Positions 9,168 to 16,712 of a stretch of DNA of 64,000 nt are shown in pieces. The stretch is from Nonomuraea thailandensis. GTDB taxonomy: Bacteria; Actinomycetota; Actinomycetes; Streptosporangiales; Streptosporangiaceae. Location of the stretch: positions 6,717,501-6,781,500 of the forward strand of contig NZ_JAMZEB010000002.1 in NCBI RefSeq assembly GCF_024172165.1, read 5' to 3'. The translations under genes were made by a program, and so were the position numbers. The stretch's first letter is position 1, and every line of letters begins with the position of its first letter. The notes below the pieces were generated by a model. That model searched no databases. It was not told the origin of the DNA and worked only from the letters and a program-made list of their open reading frames with translations.

Positions 9168-9616
9168 TGGACCGCGACGCCTACGCCGCCGTCCGGGCTC
9201 TGGCTCATCCCCTGCGTGTCGCGATGGCCCAACTGCTGCGCGCGAGGGGCGCCATGACATCGTCCGAACTGGCCGTGCTGGTCGGCACGTCCTCCTCCAA
9301 CGCCTCCTATCACCTGCGCACCATGGCCCAGGCCGGGCTGGTCGAGCCGGCCGGTCTTTGGGAAGGTCGCGAACACCCATGGAGTTTCGTCGGCGCGCCC
9401 AGGCCAAGCGCGCTCACCCGGCTGCTGTCGCCGCGACCGCAGGGCTCTGTGACGGGGTGCGTGCTGGACCTTGACGTGCCGCTGGACCTGTCAGGACTGA
9501 CGATGCTCCTTGCCGAGTTCTCCCGCCTGGCCACCGAGGTCGACCAACCGCGCTGGGCGAGGTTGATCGTCTATCCACACGCATCATCCGATGGGCGACA
9601 AGCGAGTGCCGGGTGA
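9167..9616 (+). CDS. ArsR-like winged-helix regulator
   Basis: 149 residues with a winged helix in the first 70: VRALAHPLRVAMAQLLRARG, then the recognition stretch TSSELAVLVGTSSSNASYHL. No N-terminal Cys metal site of ArsR/SmtB type is visible, so it probably responds to an organic ligand or has another role. The GTG start overlaps the ATPase stop codon by one base, placing it as last gene of the importer operon. Local feedback control of transport is the simplest reading. A perfect hairpin begins at its stop codon. Confidence 0.85.
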   Translation: MDRDAYAAVRALAHPLRVAMAQLLRARGAMTSSELAVLVGTSSSNASYHLRTMAQAGLVEPAGLWEGREHPWSFVGAPRPSALTRLLSPRPQGSVTGCVLDLDVPLDLSGLTMLLAEFSRLATEVDQPRWARLIVYPHASSDGRQASAG

Positions 9617-9631
9617 GGACCGAGGTCCTCA
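9614..9631 (+). terminator. Hairpin terminator after the importer operon
   Basis: TGAGGACC and GGTCCTCA form a perfect 8-bp stem with only GA between them, starting at the stop codon of the ArsR-like gene. No T-tract follows, as is common in actinomycetes. Confidence 0.6.
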
Positions 9632-9870
9632 TGTGATGCGTGGCCGTGTCCGCCGACACATCCGTCTGGCGATGCGCTCAAGTTGTGCACTTCGAATAGC
9701 ACCCGGTTTGGGTGTGCGATGACGTCGGCCTGATGGAATCGCGCGAGACCTCGACGAGGTCGAGTCCGTCAGCTGCTCATGGCGCCACACCTGTGACCCG
9801 GTCAAGCCCGTTCACCACTTCCGCGAAAGGCTGCTCAGTGGTTGCTCGTACGCCGATCGCTCTGCCGTGA

Positions 9871-9907
9871 AATGCGAGTTCATCCCGCGGACCCGCCCTA
9901 CTCAGCA
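9871..9907 (+). repeat. Degenerate tRNA 3'-end remnant (copy 1)
   Basis: The 14-mer ACCCGCCCTACTCA at 9891-9904 is identical to that at 10119-10132, and the preceding bases (gcgagttcatcccgc) look like a decayed T-arm. A candidate old attachment site. Confidence 0.4.
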
Positions 9908-10080
9908 ACGACAAATTTACGCATAATGCCGATGGTCAAGAATGAATGGTTGCTCGCTGGTTGCTCGCGCGTACGCCCTACAACTAGGCATGGGATGACA
10001 CTGGCGGAAACGTCCGGCGTGGACGATCCCGACCACAGCACTACAAAACAACATCTGATGACACCTGGTGATACTCACCG

Positions 10081-10136
10081 AGGATTCTCATAATCCGTGG
10101 GTCGTGGGTTCAAGTCCCACCCGCCCTACTCACCAA
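10081..10136 (+). repeat. tRNA 3'-half remnant (copy 2), probable attachment site
   Basis: CTCATAA at 10087-10093 resembles a Met-type anticodon loop. GTGGG/CCCAC (10104-10108 and 10116-10120) with loop TTCAAGT forms a perfect T-arm, followed by an acceptor-like ccgccct and a discriminator A. No 5' half (D-arm, matching acceptor strand) is present upstream, and the anticodon stem does not pair. It is therefore not a functional tRNA gene but the kind of 3' fragment left by integration of a mobile element. Confidence 0.6.
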
Positions 10137-10236
10137 TACCGCGTTCGACCTGGGGTTTCTCGGTTTTCGCCGGCCTCGGATCTTGATGTTGATCATGGTT
10201 GGTTGCTCGGTGGTTGCTCGCGTGTACGAACCGTGT

Positions 10237-10486
10237 GACGCGGTAGATCATTTAGGTCGCCACCGTCAGTCCAGACCCCAGAGATCACCACCCGAAGATC
10301 AAGCCGGAAGGTCTGCCCAGCACCCCTGGTCAACGGCGTCTCATGCACGGTCAAGCCTTGTCCAAGTCGGCTCGTCCTGCCAACCAGGCCGCTGGTGACC
10401 AGCAGATAAAAGATCCGCTGCTTCTTGCAGGTGATTTTCTCGCCGCTTGCGGAGTGGGCTTGGGATCTCCTTCGGGCGCGTGTCCG
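10237..10486. other. No supported gene
   Basis: Short overlapping frames on both strands show no recognisable protein features or good ribosome sites. I see nothing functional here. Confidence 0.4.
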
Positions 10487-10738
10487 TCACCCAGAAGAGC
10501 CGGGGCACCGGTCCGAGTCCACCGTCCTTTGCTTCCCGTCGGCGAGGGCCATGGACAGGGTGAAATCTGAGTCGTCACGTACTGAGGTGAGAGTGGCGTC
10601 TGGAGCGGAGGTCTTCCATGCCTGCGAAAACGTCACCGCGGCCAGGGCTGCCAGCAGATGGGCGACCTCACTGTCCGCGCGGTTGGCGTGGTAGGTAAGG
10701 GCGGCACACCGACTCGTCCGGGATGCCCCTCCTCACTG
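10487..10738 (-). pseudogene. Fragment of an unrecognised protein-coding gene
   Basis: The minus strand is open for about 83 codons with strong G/C third positions. A stretch reads CAALTYHANRADSEVAHLL, then LLAALAAVTFSQAWKTSAP, ending at a TGA at 10487. No ATG, GTG or TTG start lies in frame after the upstream stop at about 10740. It looks like the body of a gene that lost its 5' end. I do not recognise the family. Confidence 0.35.
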
Positions 10739-11353
10739 CGCCTCTTGAGTGGCTGATTCCGCCGGGGCGGAAGCCGGACGGCCGTCGTCACAACCACGAA
10801 AGAGGGGCAGGCAGATGCGATCGACGATCTCGGCCACGTCCGTTGCTGTCGCCGTACCGAAGACGATGCGGTCGCGCAGCAGGATGACCGGCATCGCGGC
10901 GATCTCAGCCACCAGGGGTTCCGGCCCCAGTTCGCCCCGAGCCCGCGCGGGCTCGATGACGTGGCGCTCGAGGTCGCCGCTTGCCATCCCTATCAGCGCG
11001 CCGATGGCATCGAGGAGGTCATCGTCGGCCTCGCCCAGCAGGGCTCGATAGGTCCTTCCGCCGATCTCGGCGGCACGGGCCTGGGCGGCATCCAGCCAGG
11101 CAATGAGGTCGCCTCGGAGGTTGCCGGTGGCCGGCGGCGGCTGCACCGCCCCGAGGCGGCGCCGGAGGGAGGCGAAGATGAGGGAGGCTCGTGTGGGGTA
11201 GCGCCGATACAGGACGGGCTTACTCGTCTCGGCCCGTCGGGCCACGCCGTCGTAGGTCACCCCTGCATAGCCGCGATCCAGCAGCTCACCGTAGGCCGCC
11301 TCGAGGATCGCTTGATCGACCTCCACTTGCCTGCGGCGGGCTGTCATCCCCAT
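10733..11353 (-). CDS. TetR family transcriptional regulator
   Basis: 206 residues from the ATG at 11353, which has AGGGG 5 bases before it; longer in-frame extensions upstream would run through the operator region. The N-terminal HTH reads VARRAETSKPVLYRRYPTRA around residues 40-59. The C-terminal part includes an acidic helix region and IVDRICLPLF, as in TetR_C_16-like members. It is transcribed divergently from a class C beta-lactamase-like hydrolase. An inverted repeat between them is a likely operator, so autoregulation plus control of the hydrolase is inferred. Confidence 0.9.
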   Translation of the reverse strand: MGMTARRRQVEVDQAILEAAYGELLDRGYAGVTYDGVARRAETSKPVLYRRYPTRASLIFASLRRRLGAVQPPPATGNLRGDLIAWLDAAQARAAEIGGRTYRALLGEADDDLLDAIGALIGMASGDLERHVIEPARARGELGPEPLVAEIAAMPVILLRDRIVFGTATATDVAEIVDRICLPLFRGCDDGRPASAPAESATQEAQ

Positions 11354-11366
11354 CACACCCCTATGA

Positions 11367-11423
11367 ATACGTTGCGTTTCTAAGACTCTTGAGAGTACTC
11401 TAAATTTTAGAAACGAATCGTAT
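11367..11423. promoter_or_regulatory. Inverted-repeat operator between TetR and serine hydrolase genes
   Basis: ATACGTTGCGTTTCTAA (11367-11383) and TTAGAAACGAATCGTAT (11407-11423) are inverted copies differing at only three positions. Between them lies another dyad, ACTCTTGAGAGT. The block fills the 87-base divergent promoter region and is placed to control both genes. Confidence 0.65.
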
Positions 11424-11440
11424 CTATAAGTGGAGGTCTC

Positions 11441-12607
11441 ATGAAAACCGTCGTCACGCCGTCCTCGGCAGGCATGGACGAAGCGGCCCTGGCCCGGGTG
11501 GGCGCGGCGGTACAGGAGGACATCGGCGCGGGCCGCCACTACGGCGCCTCGATTCTCATCGCCCGCGGCGGGAACATCGTCTACCGGCAGGTTCTCGGGT
11601 CCGTCGCCGCCGGGCGACCCGCCGCCGACGACGACCGGTATCTGCTCATGTCCATGTCGAAGGCCTACACGGCAGCACTTGTCCTACGTGCGATCGACCA
11701 CGGGCGGTTCGGGCTGGACACGCGGGTCACCGAACTCGTCCCCGGATTCGAGGTCGCGGGCAAGGCACGCGCCACCGTCCGGCAGTTGCTGAACCACACC
11801 GCCGGTCTGCCCTTCGGTCTGGTGCCTCCGCCGCTGACGTTCGACCAGGTCGGCGACCTTCCCGGCAAGGTCGCCGCGATCAACGCCCTTCCCGCCGTCT
11901 ACACACCTGGCACGCGTTGCATCTACACTTCGGGACTCGGGTTCGACCTCCTAGGCCAGATCCTGGTCAACACCGACTCTCAAGGCCGCGGCTTCCGGCA
12001 GATCGTGCACGACGACCTCTTCGTCCCTCTGGGCATGAGCGACAGCAGCTTCGGCGCGCCATTGAATGATCCCCGGCGGGTGCCGGTCTCGTTCACGCCA
12101 CAGAACACCCGCCCGACCACACCGGCGATACTGCACATGTTCAACCAGGTTTTCGACGCGGACGCCGAGGTCCCTTCGGGCAACGCCTACTCCACCGTCG
12201 ACGACGTCTTCCGATTCACCGAGGCCTTGCGTGGCCGGGGCACCGCCAACGGTCATCGCCTGATCTCTCCGGCGCTGTACGACTACTCGCACCAGAATCA
12301 CACCGGCGACCTCGTCAACGAGGCTGTGACCTTCGAGACCGAGGCCAGAGGCCTCGAACCCATGCGCGCCAACTACACGCTCCTAGGCGGCTACGTTCGC
12401 GGAACCGGGCACATGCTGACCACCGCCGGACAGACCGCCTCCCCGGATGCCATCACCGCCGTCGGCGGCGCCTCGACCGGATGGATGATCGACCCTCGGC
12501 GGGATGTGACCGTCATCTTTCTGTCCGCGGGATTCAACGAAGGGCTCAGCCACCTGATCCGCCTGCAGCGCATCAACGATCTGGCGCTGGCCGCCGTCAA
12601 CGACTGA
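11441..12607 (+). CDS. Class C beta-lactamase-like serine hydrolase
   Basis: 388 residues. The nucleophile motif SMSK (Ser71, Lys74) is the SxxK of class C beta-lactamases, esterases and D-aminopeptidases. Around residue 168 YTS stands in the place of YxN. Conserved HTAGLPFG and GLGFDLLGQIL segments support the fold. No signal peptide is visible, so it is probably cytoplasmic and more likely an esterase or peptidase than an antibiotic-resistance enzyme. GGAGG lies 5 bases before the ATG. It is divergent from a TetR gene with a strong operator between, suggesting induction by its substrate or a related compound. Confidence 0.88.
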   Translation: MKTVVTPSSAGMDEAALARVGAAVQEDIGAGRHYGASILIARGGNIVYRQVLGSVAAGRPAADDDRYLLMSMSKAYTAALVLRAIDHGRFGLDTRVTELVPGFEVAGKARATVRQLLNHTAGLPFGLVPPPLTFDQVGDLPGKVAAINALPAVYTPGTRCIYTSGLGFDLLGQILVNTDSQGRGFRQIVHDDLFVPLGMSDSSFGAPLNDPRRVPVSFTPQNTRPTTPAILHMFNQVFDADAEVPSGNAYSTVDDVFRFTEALRGRGTANGHRLISPALYDYSHQNHTGDLVNEAVTFETEARGLEPMRANYTLLGGYVRGTGHMLTTAGQTASPDAITAVGGASTGWMIDPRRDVTVIFLSAGFNEGLSHLIRLQRINDLALAAVND

Positions 12608-12610
12608 CCG

Positions 12611-12644
12611 GTGCCGGCGAGCGTTCGCGCACGCTCGCCGACAC
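12611..12644. terminator. Bidirectional terminator between convergent genes
   Basis: GTGCCGGCGAGCG (12611-12623) and CGCTCGCCGACAC (12632-12644) form a 13-bp stem with one mismatch and an 8-base loop, filling the gap between the serine hydrolase and flavin reductase stop codons. Confidence 0.8.
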
Positions 12645-12646
12645 CG

Positions 12647-13147
12647 CTATCCAGCCAGTGCAGTGTGCGTGCCGAAAGCGCGAGCGTGGTAGGTCAGCGG
12701 CCGTCCGTCGGCCACCTCGGTGTGCGTCACGTTGCCAAGGAGGACGACGTGATCACCGCCGTCTACTTCTCGCTCGACCTCGCACGCCAGAAAACCCGCC
12801 GCGCCAGGCAGCGCCGGCACCCCGGCGGCCTCCGTCCACCGCACCCCTGTGAATTTTGCAGTCCCGCCCTTACGGGCGAAGTTCAACGCGAGCTCAGACT
12901 GCGAGTGGGCGAGCACGTTGAGGCCAAACCGGCCAGTTCTCCTGATCATCTCCAGGAGGTCCGAGCTGCGGTCCAGCGAGACCAGGATCATCGGCGGATC
13001 AAGTGACAGGGACGCGAACGCGCTGACGGTAGTGCCGTACGGAAGCCCGTCCTCCATGGTCGTCACCACGGACACCGGCGTGCACACCGCGGCCATCGCG
13101 GCGCGGAAGGCGTCCTGCAGAGATTCCGGGCTGGCATGCAGTCTCAT
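12647..13147 (-). CDS. Flavin reductase (FMN-binding) of a two-component monooxygenase
   Basis: 166 residues, the standard length of the HpaC-like flavin reductase domain. TPVSVVTTMEDGLPYGTTVSAF at its N-terminus is the flavin-binding beta strand and loop, followed by SLSLDPPMILVSLD and RFGLNVLAHSQSELA. These enzymes reduce free FMN or FAD with NAD(P)H and hand it to a partner oxygenase. The partner is very likely the acyl-CoA-dehydrogenase-like oxygenase at the head of this operon. The start overlaps the upstream esterase stop by 4 bases, and a strong terminator follows the gene. Confidence 0.92.
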   Translation of the reverse strand: MRLHASPESLQDAFRAAMAAVCTPVSVVTTMEDGLPYGTTVSAFASLSLDPPMILVSLDRSSDLLEMIRRTGRFGLNVLAHSQSELALNFARKGGTAKFTGVRWTEAAGVPALPGAAGFLACEVEREVDGGDHVVLLGNVTHTEVADGRPLTYHARAFGTHTALAG

Positions 13148-14061
13148 GATCCCCCCAAAACCCGCCGCAGGAAGGCGAGCGTAGCGTCGTGCAGTGGTCG
13201 TTCATCGAACTCAGGACCGCCGTGATCCGCACCCGGTACGACGATGAGCTCGGCGTCGGCGCCAGCCTCCGTCAGGGCGGTGTGCAGGCGGCGGCTCTGA
13301 CCGATGCCCACACGGCGATCGGCGTCGCCGTGCGCGATCAGGAACGGCGGACTGCCCGGGCTCGTGTAGCGGGACAAGGTGGAGACCTCGGCCTGCTCCG
13401 GGTGTTCGGCGGGGATGAAGCCGAAAAGGCGGGATGCGGAGGTGCCGGGAGCGTTGGACAGCTCGATGACGTCGTCCGGCGCATCCTCGTCGATGTGCAG
13501 GAAGTCGGTGGGCGCGTAGTGGTCCACGACTGCGGCCAACGCGCATGACACTTCGGGCGTAGGCCCGAGGGCGCCGACCAGCCCTGCATCGCCGGAGGCC
13601 AGGGCCACGGCGTTAAGCAGGTAGCCGCCCGCGCTCGATCCGAAGCCGGCGATCCGGCCGGGGTCGAGCCCGTAGGCGGCGGCGTTGGCGCGCACCCAGC
13701 GGACGGCGGCCGCGGCATCATGGACGGGACCGGGGAAGCGGCATTCGCCGCTGAGCCGGTAGTCGATAGAGGCGACGGCGTAGCCGGCGTCCAGCAGGAA
13801 CCTCCAGGGGCCCATGGATTTGGTGCCGGTGAAGAATCCGCCGCCGTGCGCATAGACAACGGCGGGGCGTGGGCTGCCGTCGCCGTCGTCGGGTATGTGC
13901 AGGTCGAGGACGAGGGGGCGGAAGCCGGGGGGCGCGGCGTACTGGAGGTTGAGGTGGCTGCGCACCCCCTTGAGGAGGGTCACCGGCGGGACCTGGACGA
14001 GCTCGGGCAGAGCCATCGGGCGGGTGTCCATGTCCGGCGGCAAGCTGAGGGCGGCGCTCAT
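13144..14061 (-). CDS. Alpha/beta hydrolase, HSL-type esterase
   Basis: 305 residues from the ATG at 14061, which overlaps the MFS stop (ATGA) and is preceded by GGAAAGG. HGGGF at residues 72-76 is the oxyanion motif of the hormone-sensitive-lipase group. GSSAG (nucleophile Ser143) follows, with HGDADRRV (Asp) and GADHGG (His) near the C-terminus, so a full triad is present. The fold hydrolyses esters, lactones or carbamates in the cytoplasm. Position between an MFS transporter and a monooxygenase/flavin reductase pair suggests it cleaves an ester or lactone formed or imported in the same pathway. Confidence 0.9.
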   Translation of the reverse strand: MSAALSLPPDMDTRPMALPELVQVPPVTLLKGVRSHLNLQYAAPPGFRPLVLDLHIPDDGDGSPRPAVVYAHGGGFFTGTKSMGPWRFLLDAGYAVASIDYRLSGECRFPGPVHDAAAAVRWVRANAAAYGLDPGRIAGFGSSAGGYLLNAVALASGDAGLVGALGPTPEVSCALAAVVDHYAPTDFLHIDEDAPDDVIELSNAPGTSASRLFGFIPAEHPEQAEVSTLSRYTSPGSPPFLIAHGDADRRVGIGQSRRLHTALTEAGADAELIVVPGADHGGPEFDERPLHDATLAFLRRVLGGS

Positions 14062-15284
14062 TGGCGTGTCCTTTCCGCAGGAAGGTCGTCGGTCGGCAGG
14101 CGGGAGATGAGCCAGGTGGCCACCAGACCGGCGACGCACAAGCCGGCCAGCGTCCACAGGCCGGCGTCAAAAGAGCCGGTGGCGTCCTTGAAGGCGCCCA
14201 GCCCGTAGGAGAAGGCCACTCCCCCGAGGTTGGCGCAGAAATTGCCGAACCCCGATACCAGGCCGGTGTTCGCGGTGCCGACGTAGCGCAGCGGCACGGC
14301 GAACAGCGGCCCGAAGTAGAGCTGGAGGAAAATCGAGTTGACGGCGATCACCGCGATGAGGGCGGGGAGGGCGTCGACGAAGGGGATGAGGAAGATCGTG
14401 ACGGCCAGCATGGCCAGGGAGATCCCGACGACGGCCAGCGGCCGGCCGAGGCGGTCGGCCACCCACCCGCCGAGGAAGTTCGACGGGGCTGTGACGGTGG
14501 CGCCGATGGCCACGACAGCGCCGGCCATGCCGAGCGAGAAGCCTTTGTCCTCGACGAGGAGGCTGGGCAGCCAGAACGCCATGCCGGTGACCACCGCGAG
14601 CCGGACGAACTGCACGAACCCGCTCAGCCACACGGCGCGGTGCGCCAGGATTTCCCTGGCATCGGCCCAGGTGGGCGGCTTGGCGTCCGCCTTGTGCGGC
14701 GCCGAGTCGCCCAGTTTGGCGAAGGCCAGCAGCACCAGGACGCCGCTGACGGAGAAGAGGATCATCAGCCAGCGCCAGCCCAGGGGGCCGACCAACACCG
14801 GGCCGAGCGCGTTGAGCAGGATGTTGGAGGAGAAGCCGCCAGCCACGTACAGGCCCATGGCGGTGGCGCGACGGTCCTCCCGGAACTGGCGACTGATCAG
14901 TAGCAGCCCGGGGGCGAACACGAGCGACCGGAAGATCCCGGAGACCGCTTGGTTGGCCAGGAGCCAGCCGTAGGAGTCCAGCAGGGCGAATGTGAGCGAA
15001 AGCAGGTTGGTGCCGAGCAGCCCGAACACGAACAGGCGCTTGGGGTCGAACCGGTCCGACAGATAGCCGGACGGGATCTGCATGAGCGCGTACGTGGCCG
15101 TGCCGATGGCGGCCAGTAGGCCCGCCTGGGAGGTGGTGATGGCAACGTCCTGCCGGATGATCGGCAGGAACAGGGCGATGCCACCGAAGGCGAGGGCCTG
15201 CATGCTCTGACACACCACGATCAGCGTGGAGTTGAGCACCGGCCCCCGGGTGCGCACCGGCGGGGTGACGGTCGCCGTGGTCAT
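14058..15284 (-). CDS. MFS transporter
   Basis: 408 residues, twelve predicted membrane segments. The loop 2-3 motif reads GYLSDRFDPKR. The N-terminal half LFLPIIRQDVAITTSQAGLL and overall arrangement resemble anion/aromatic-acid symporters as well as DHA-type members; direction of transport is unknown. Both ends overlap neighbours by a few bases, so it belongs firmly to the monooxygenase operon and most likely imports the substrate. Confidence 0.9.
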   Translation of the reverse strand: MTTATVTPPVRTRGPVLNSTLIVVCQSMQALAFGGIALFLPIIRQDVAITTSQAGLLAAIGTATYALMQIPSGYLSDRFDPKRLFVFGLLGTNLLSLTFALLDSYGWLLANQAVSGIFRSLVFAPGLLLISRQFREDRRATAMGLYVAGGFSSNILLNALGPVLVGPLGWRWLMILFSVSGVLVLLAFAKLGDSAPHKADAKPPTWADAREILAHRAVWLSGFVQFVRLAVVTGMAFWLPSLLVEDKGFSLGMAGAVVAIGATVTAPSNFLGGWVADRLGRPLAVVGISLAMLAVTIFLIPFVDALPALIAVIAVNSIFLQLYFGPLFAVPLRYVGTANTGLVSGFGNFCANLGGVAFSYGLGAFKDATGSFDAGLWTLAGLCVAGLVATWLISRLPTDDLPAERTRQ

Positions 15285-16468
15285 CAGATGCGGATGATGG
15301 AGGCTGGCGACGGCAGCTCACCGGTGACCTCGTACATGCCGATGTACACATTCTTGGTGTCGGTGGGGTCGTGCGAGGCGAACGTGCGAGCGCTGCGCCA
15401 GTACCGGTCGAGCCGGTACGTGTTCGAGGTGCTGCGCGCCCCGGCCAGCTCATGGATCTCGCCAGCGGCCTCCAGGGAGGCGTCGACGCAGGCCACCTTG
15501 GCGCGGAAGCACTCCACCACGGTGCCAGCGACCTCTGACTCGGCGGCCGTCTCGATCCGGTCGGCCGCGGCGAACAGCAGCGCTCGGGAGGCGGCCAAAC
15601 GGCTCGACTGCGCTCCCACCCGCCGCATCATCAGCGGGTCTTCTGCCGGCGTCGCGAACTGGGGAAGCATGCCGCGCTTCATCGTGCGCACGTACCCGAC
15701 CATCGCGTCCAGGGCGCCATCGCCGATGCCCTGCATCAGGGACGCGTGCAGGAGCAGCGCGGCCCCGAAGAACAGCGGGGACGGCATCGAGGCGGCGTAG
15801 TGCCAGCCGTCGGGCACGAAGACGTCGTGGTAGGTGATCGTCTGGCTGCGGGTGCCGCGCTGGCCCATGTTGTCCCAGTCGTCGTGCAGCTCAACGCCTG
15901 GATGCTTCAGCTCCACCAGGACGTGGTGACGGCCGGGCGTGCCTTCAAGGACGCAACCGACGTTGGCGATGCCGAGACCGCCGCTGTTGGTGTTGAAGGA
16001 CTTGGTGCCACTGAGGATCACACCGCCCTCCGCCGGCCGGGCCGTGACCTTGCCGTTCACGCCCGTCTCGGCGTTGGAGGCCACCAGGCGGAGCCCTTCG
16101 TCGAGAAGTCGGCGCGCCAGTTCGCGGCGGGTCTCCTCGGGCAGGCCGGCGTGCGAGTCGAACACCTCCCGCGCGACCAGCGCCGTGGTGCCCCAATTCT
16201 GGCAGGTGGGACCGTCCCCCGCGCCGACTTCCGCCATGGCGCGGATGAGGTCGCCCCAGCCGCCGGTGACCGTGCCGTCCCACAGGCCGCCGTACTCGGC
16301 GGGAACGAACAGCCGGGCGGCGCCGACCTCGGAGAGGACGACGAAGTTGTCGGCGGGATCGGCGTTGTCGCGGTCACTGCGGAAACCACCTTCAGCGAGG
16401 TCGGCCCGCCTGGCCCGGATCTCCGCAACGAGAGCTGTGGCGGAGGCGAGCGGTTCGGTCATCGTCAT
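15284..16468 (-). CDS. Flavin-dependent monooxygenase, acyl-CoA dehydrogenase fold
   Basis: 394 residues from the ATG at 16468 (GGAGAGG 7 bases upstream). It has the three-part acyl-CoA dehydrogenase layout: an N-terminal helical domain with LFVPAEYGGLWDG, a central beta domain with GTKSFNTNSGG and DNMGQRGTRSQT, and a C-terminal helical domain with ELAGARSTSNTYRLDRYWR. That C-terminal motif, without the catalytic Glu of dehydrogenases, is typical of group D oxygenases such as HsaA and DszC. The operon also supplies a flavin reductase, so hydroxylation or another oxygenation with reduced FMN/FAD is the likely reaction. The substrate is unknown. It is the first gene of a four-gene overlapping operon with a 19-bp operator upstream. 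Confidence 0.87.
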   Translation of the reverse strand: MTMTEPLASATALVAEIRARRADLAEGGFRSDRDNADPADNFVVLSEVGAARLFVPAEYGGLWDGTVTGGWGDLIRAMAEVGAGDGPTCQNWGTTALVAREVFDSHAGLPEETRRELARRLLDEGLRLVASNAETGVNGKVTARPAEGGVILSGTKSFNTNSGGLGIANVGCVLEGTPGRHHVLVELKHPGVELHDDWDNMGQRGTRSQTITYHDVFVPDGWHYAASMPSPLFFGAALLLHASLMQGIGDGALDAMVGYVRTMKRGMLPQFATPAEDPLMMRRVGAQSSRLAASRALLFAAADRIETAAESEVAGTVVECFRAKVACVDASLEAAGEIHELAGARSTSNTYRLDRYWRSARTFASHDPTDTKNVYIGMYEVTGELPSPASIIRI

Positions 16469-16490
16469 ATCGAAGCCTCTCCATGAGACC

Positions 16491-16509
16491 AAATGCGAAT
16501 GCATATTCC
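16491..16509. promoter_or_regulatory. 19-bp operator upstream of the monooxygenase operon
   Basis: AAATGCGAATGCATATTCC occurs here, 23 bases before the monooxygenase start. Its exact reverse complement is at 18743-18761 upstream of the TetR gene. Exact conservation of 19 bp at two promoters 2.2 kb apart marks a binding site, most simply for that TetR protein. Confidence 0.8.
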
Positions 16510-16712
16510 GGTTCACAGAGTGTCCGTCCGATTTCGTGCACATGTCAAGAGGGTGGGCCTAACAGGCCCGGTCAGGGTGATGTGCGCGGTTTGTTACCTC
16601 TTGACACGCGGTGAGCCAGGCCACACGATAACCGGAACGCGAGTACGCGTTCTCATAATCTTCACTTTCCGGCCCTACCCCTTCACGTTCTCACCTCTCT
16701 GAGAGGGCCACT

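Larger units (their letters stand above)
9829..10230. repeat. Three paired 9-bp direct repeats (GGTTGCTCG) with a shared tail
   Basis: The unit GGTTGCTCG-N2-GGTTGCTCG (11-bp period) occurs at 9948-9967 and 10201-10220, and a degenerate version (GGCTGCTCA-N2-GGTTGCTCG) at 9829-9848. All three are followed by a related tail: tacgcc, cgcgtacgcc and cgtgtacgaa. The copies alternate with two tRNA-3'-end-like segments. Clustered short direct repeats around tRNA ends are typical arm-type binding sites for tyrosine integrases and excisionases. No integrase gene is adjacent. Confidence 0.65.

Noticed and set aside
9842..10093. An 83-codon plus-strand open frame
   Set aside because: It runs straight through the direct repeats and tRNA-like segments, has no ribosome site and poor codon bias.
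10081..10136. A functional tRNA gene
   Set aside because: Only the anticodon-loop-like, T-arm and acceptor 3' parts are present. The anticodon stem does not pair, and no D-arm or 5' acceptor strand exists upstream.
11441..12607. A true antibiotic-resistance class C beta-lactamase
   Set aside because: No signal peptide, YTS in place of YxN, and its regulation by a TetR protein fit an esterase or peptidase better.
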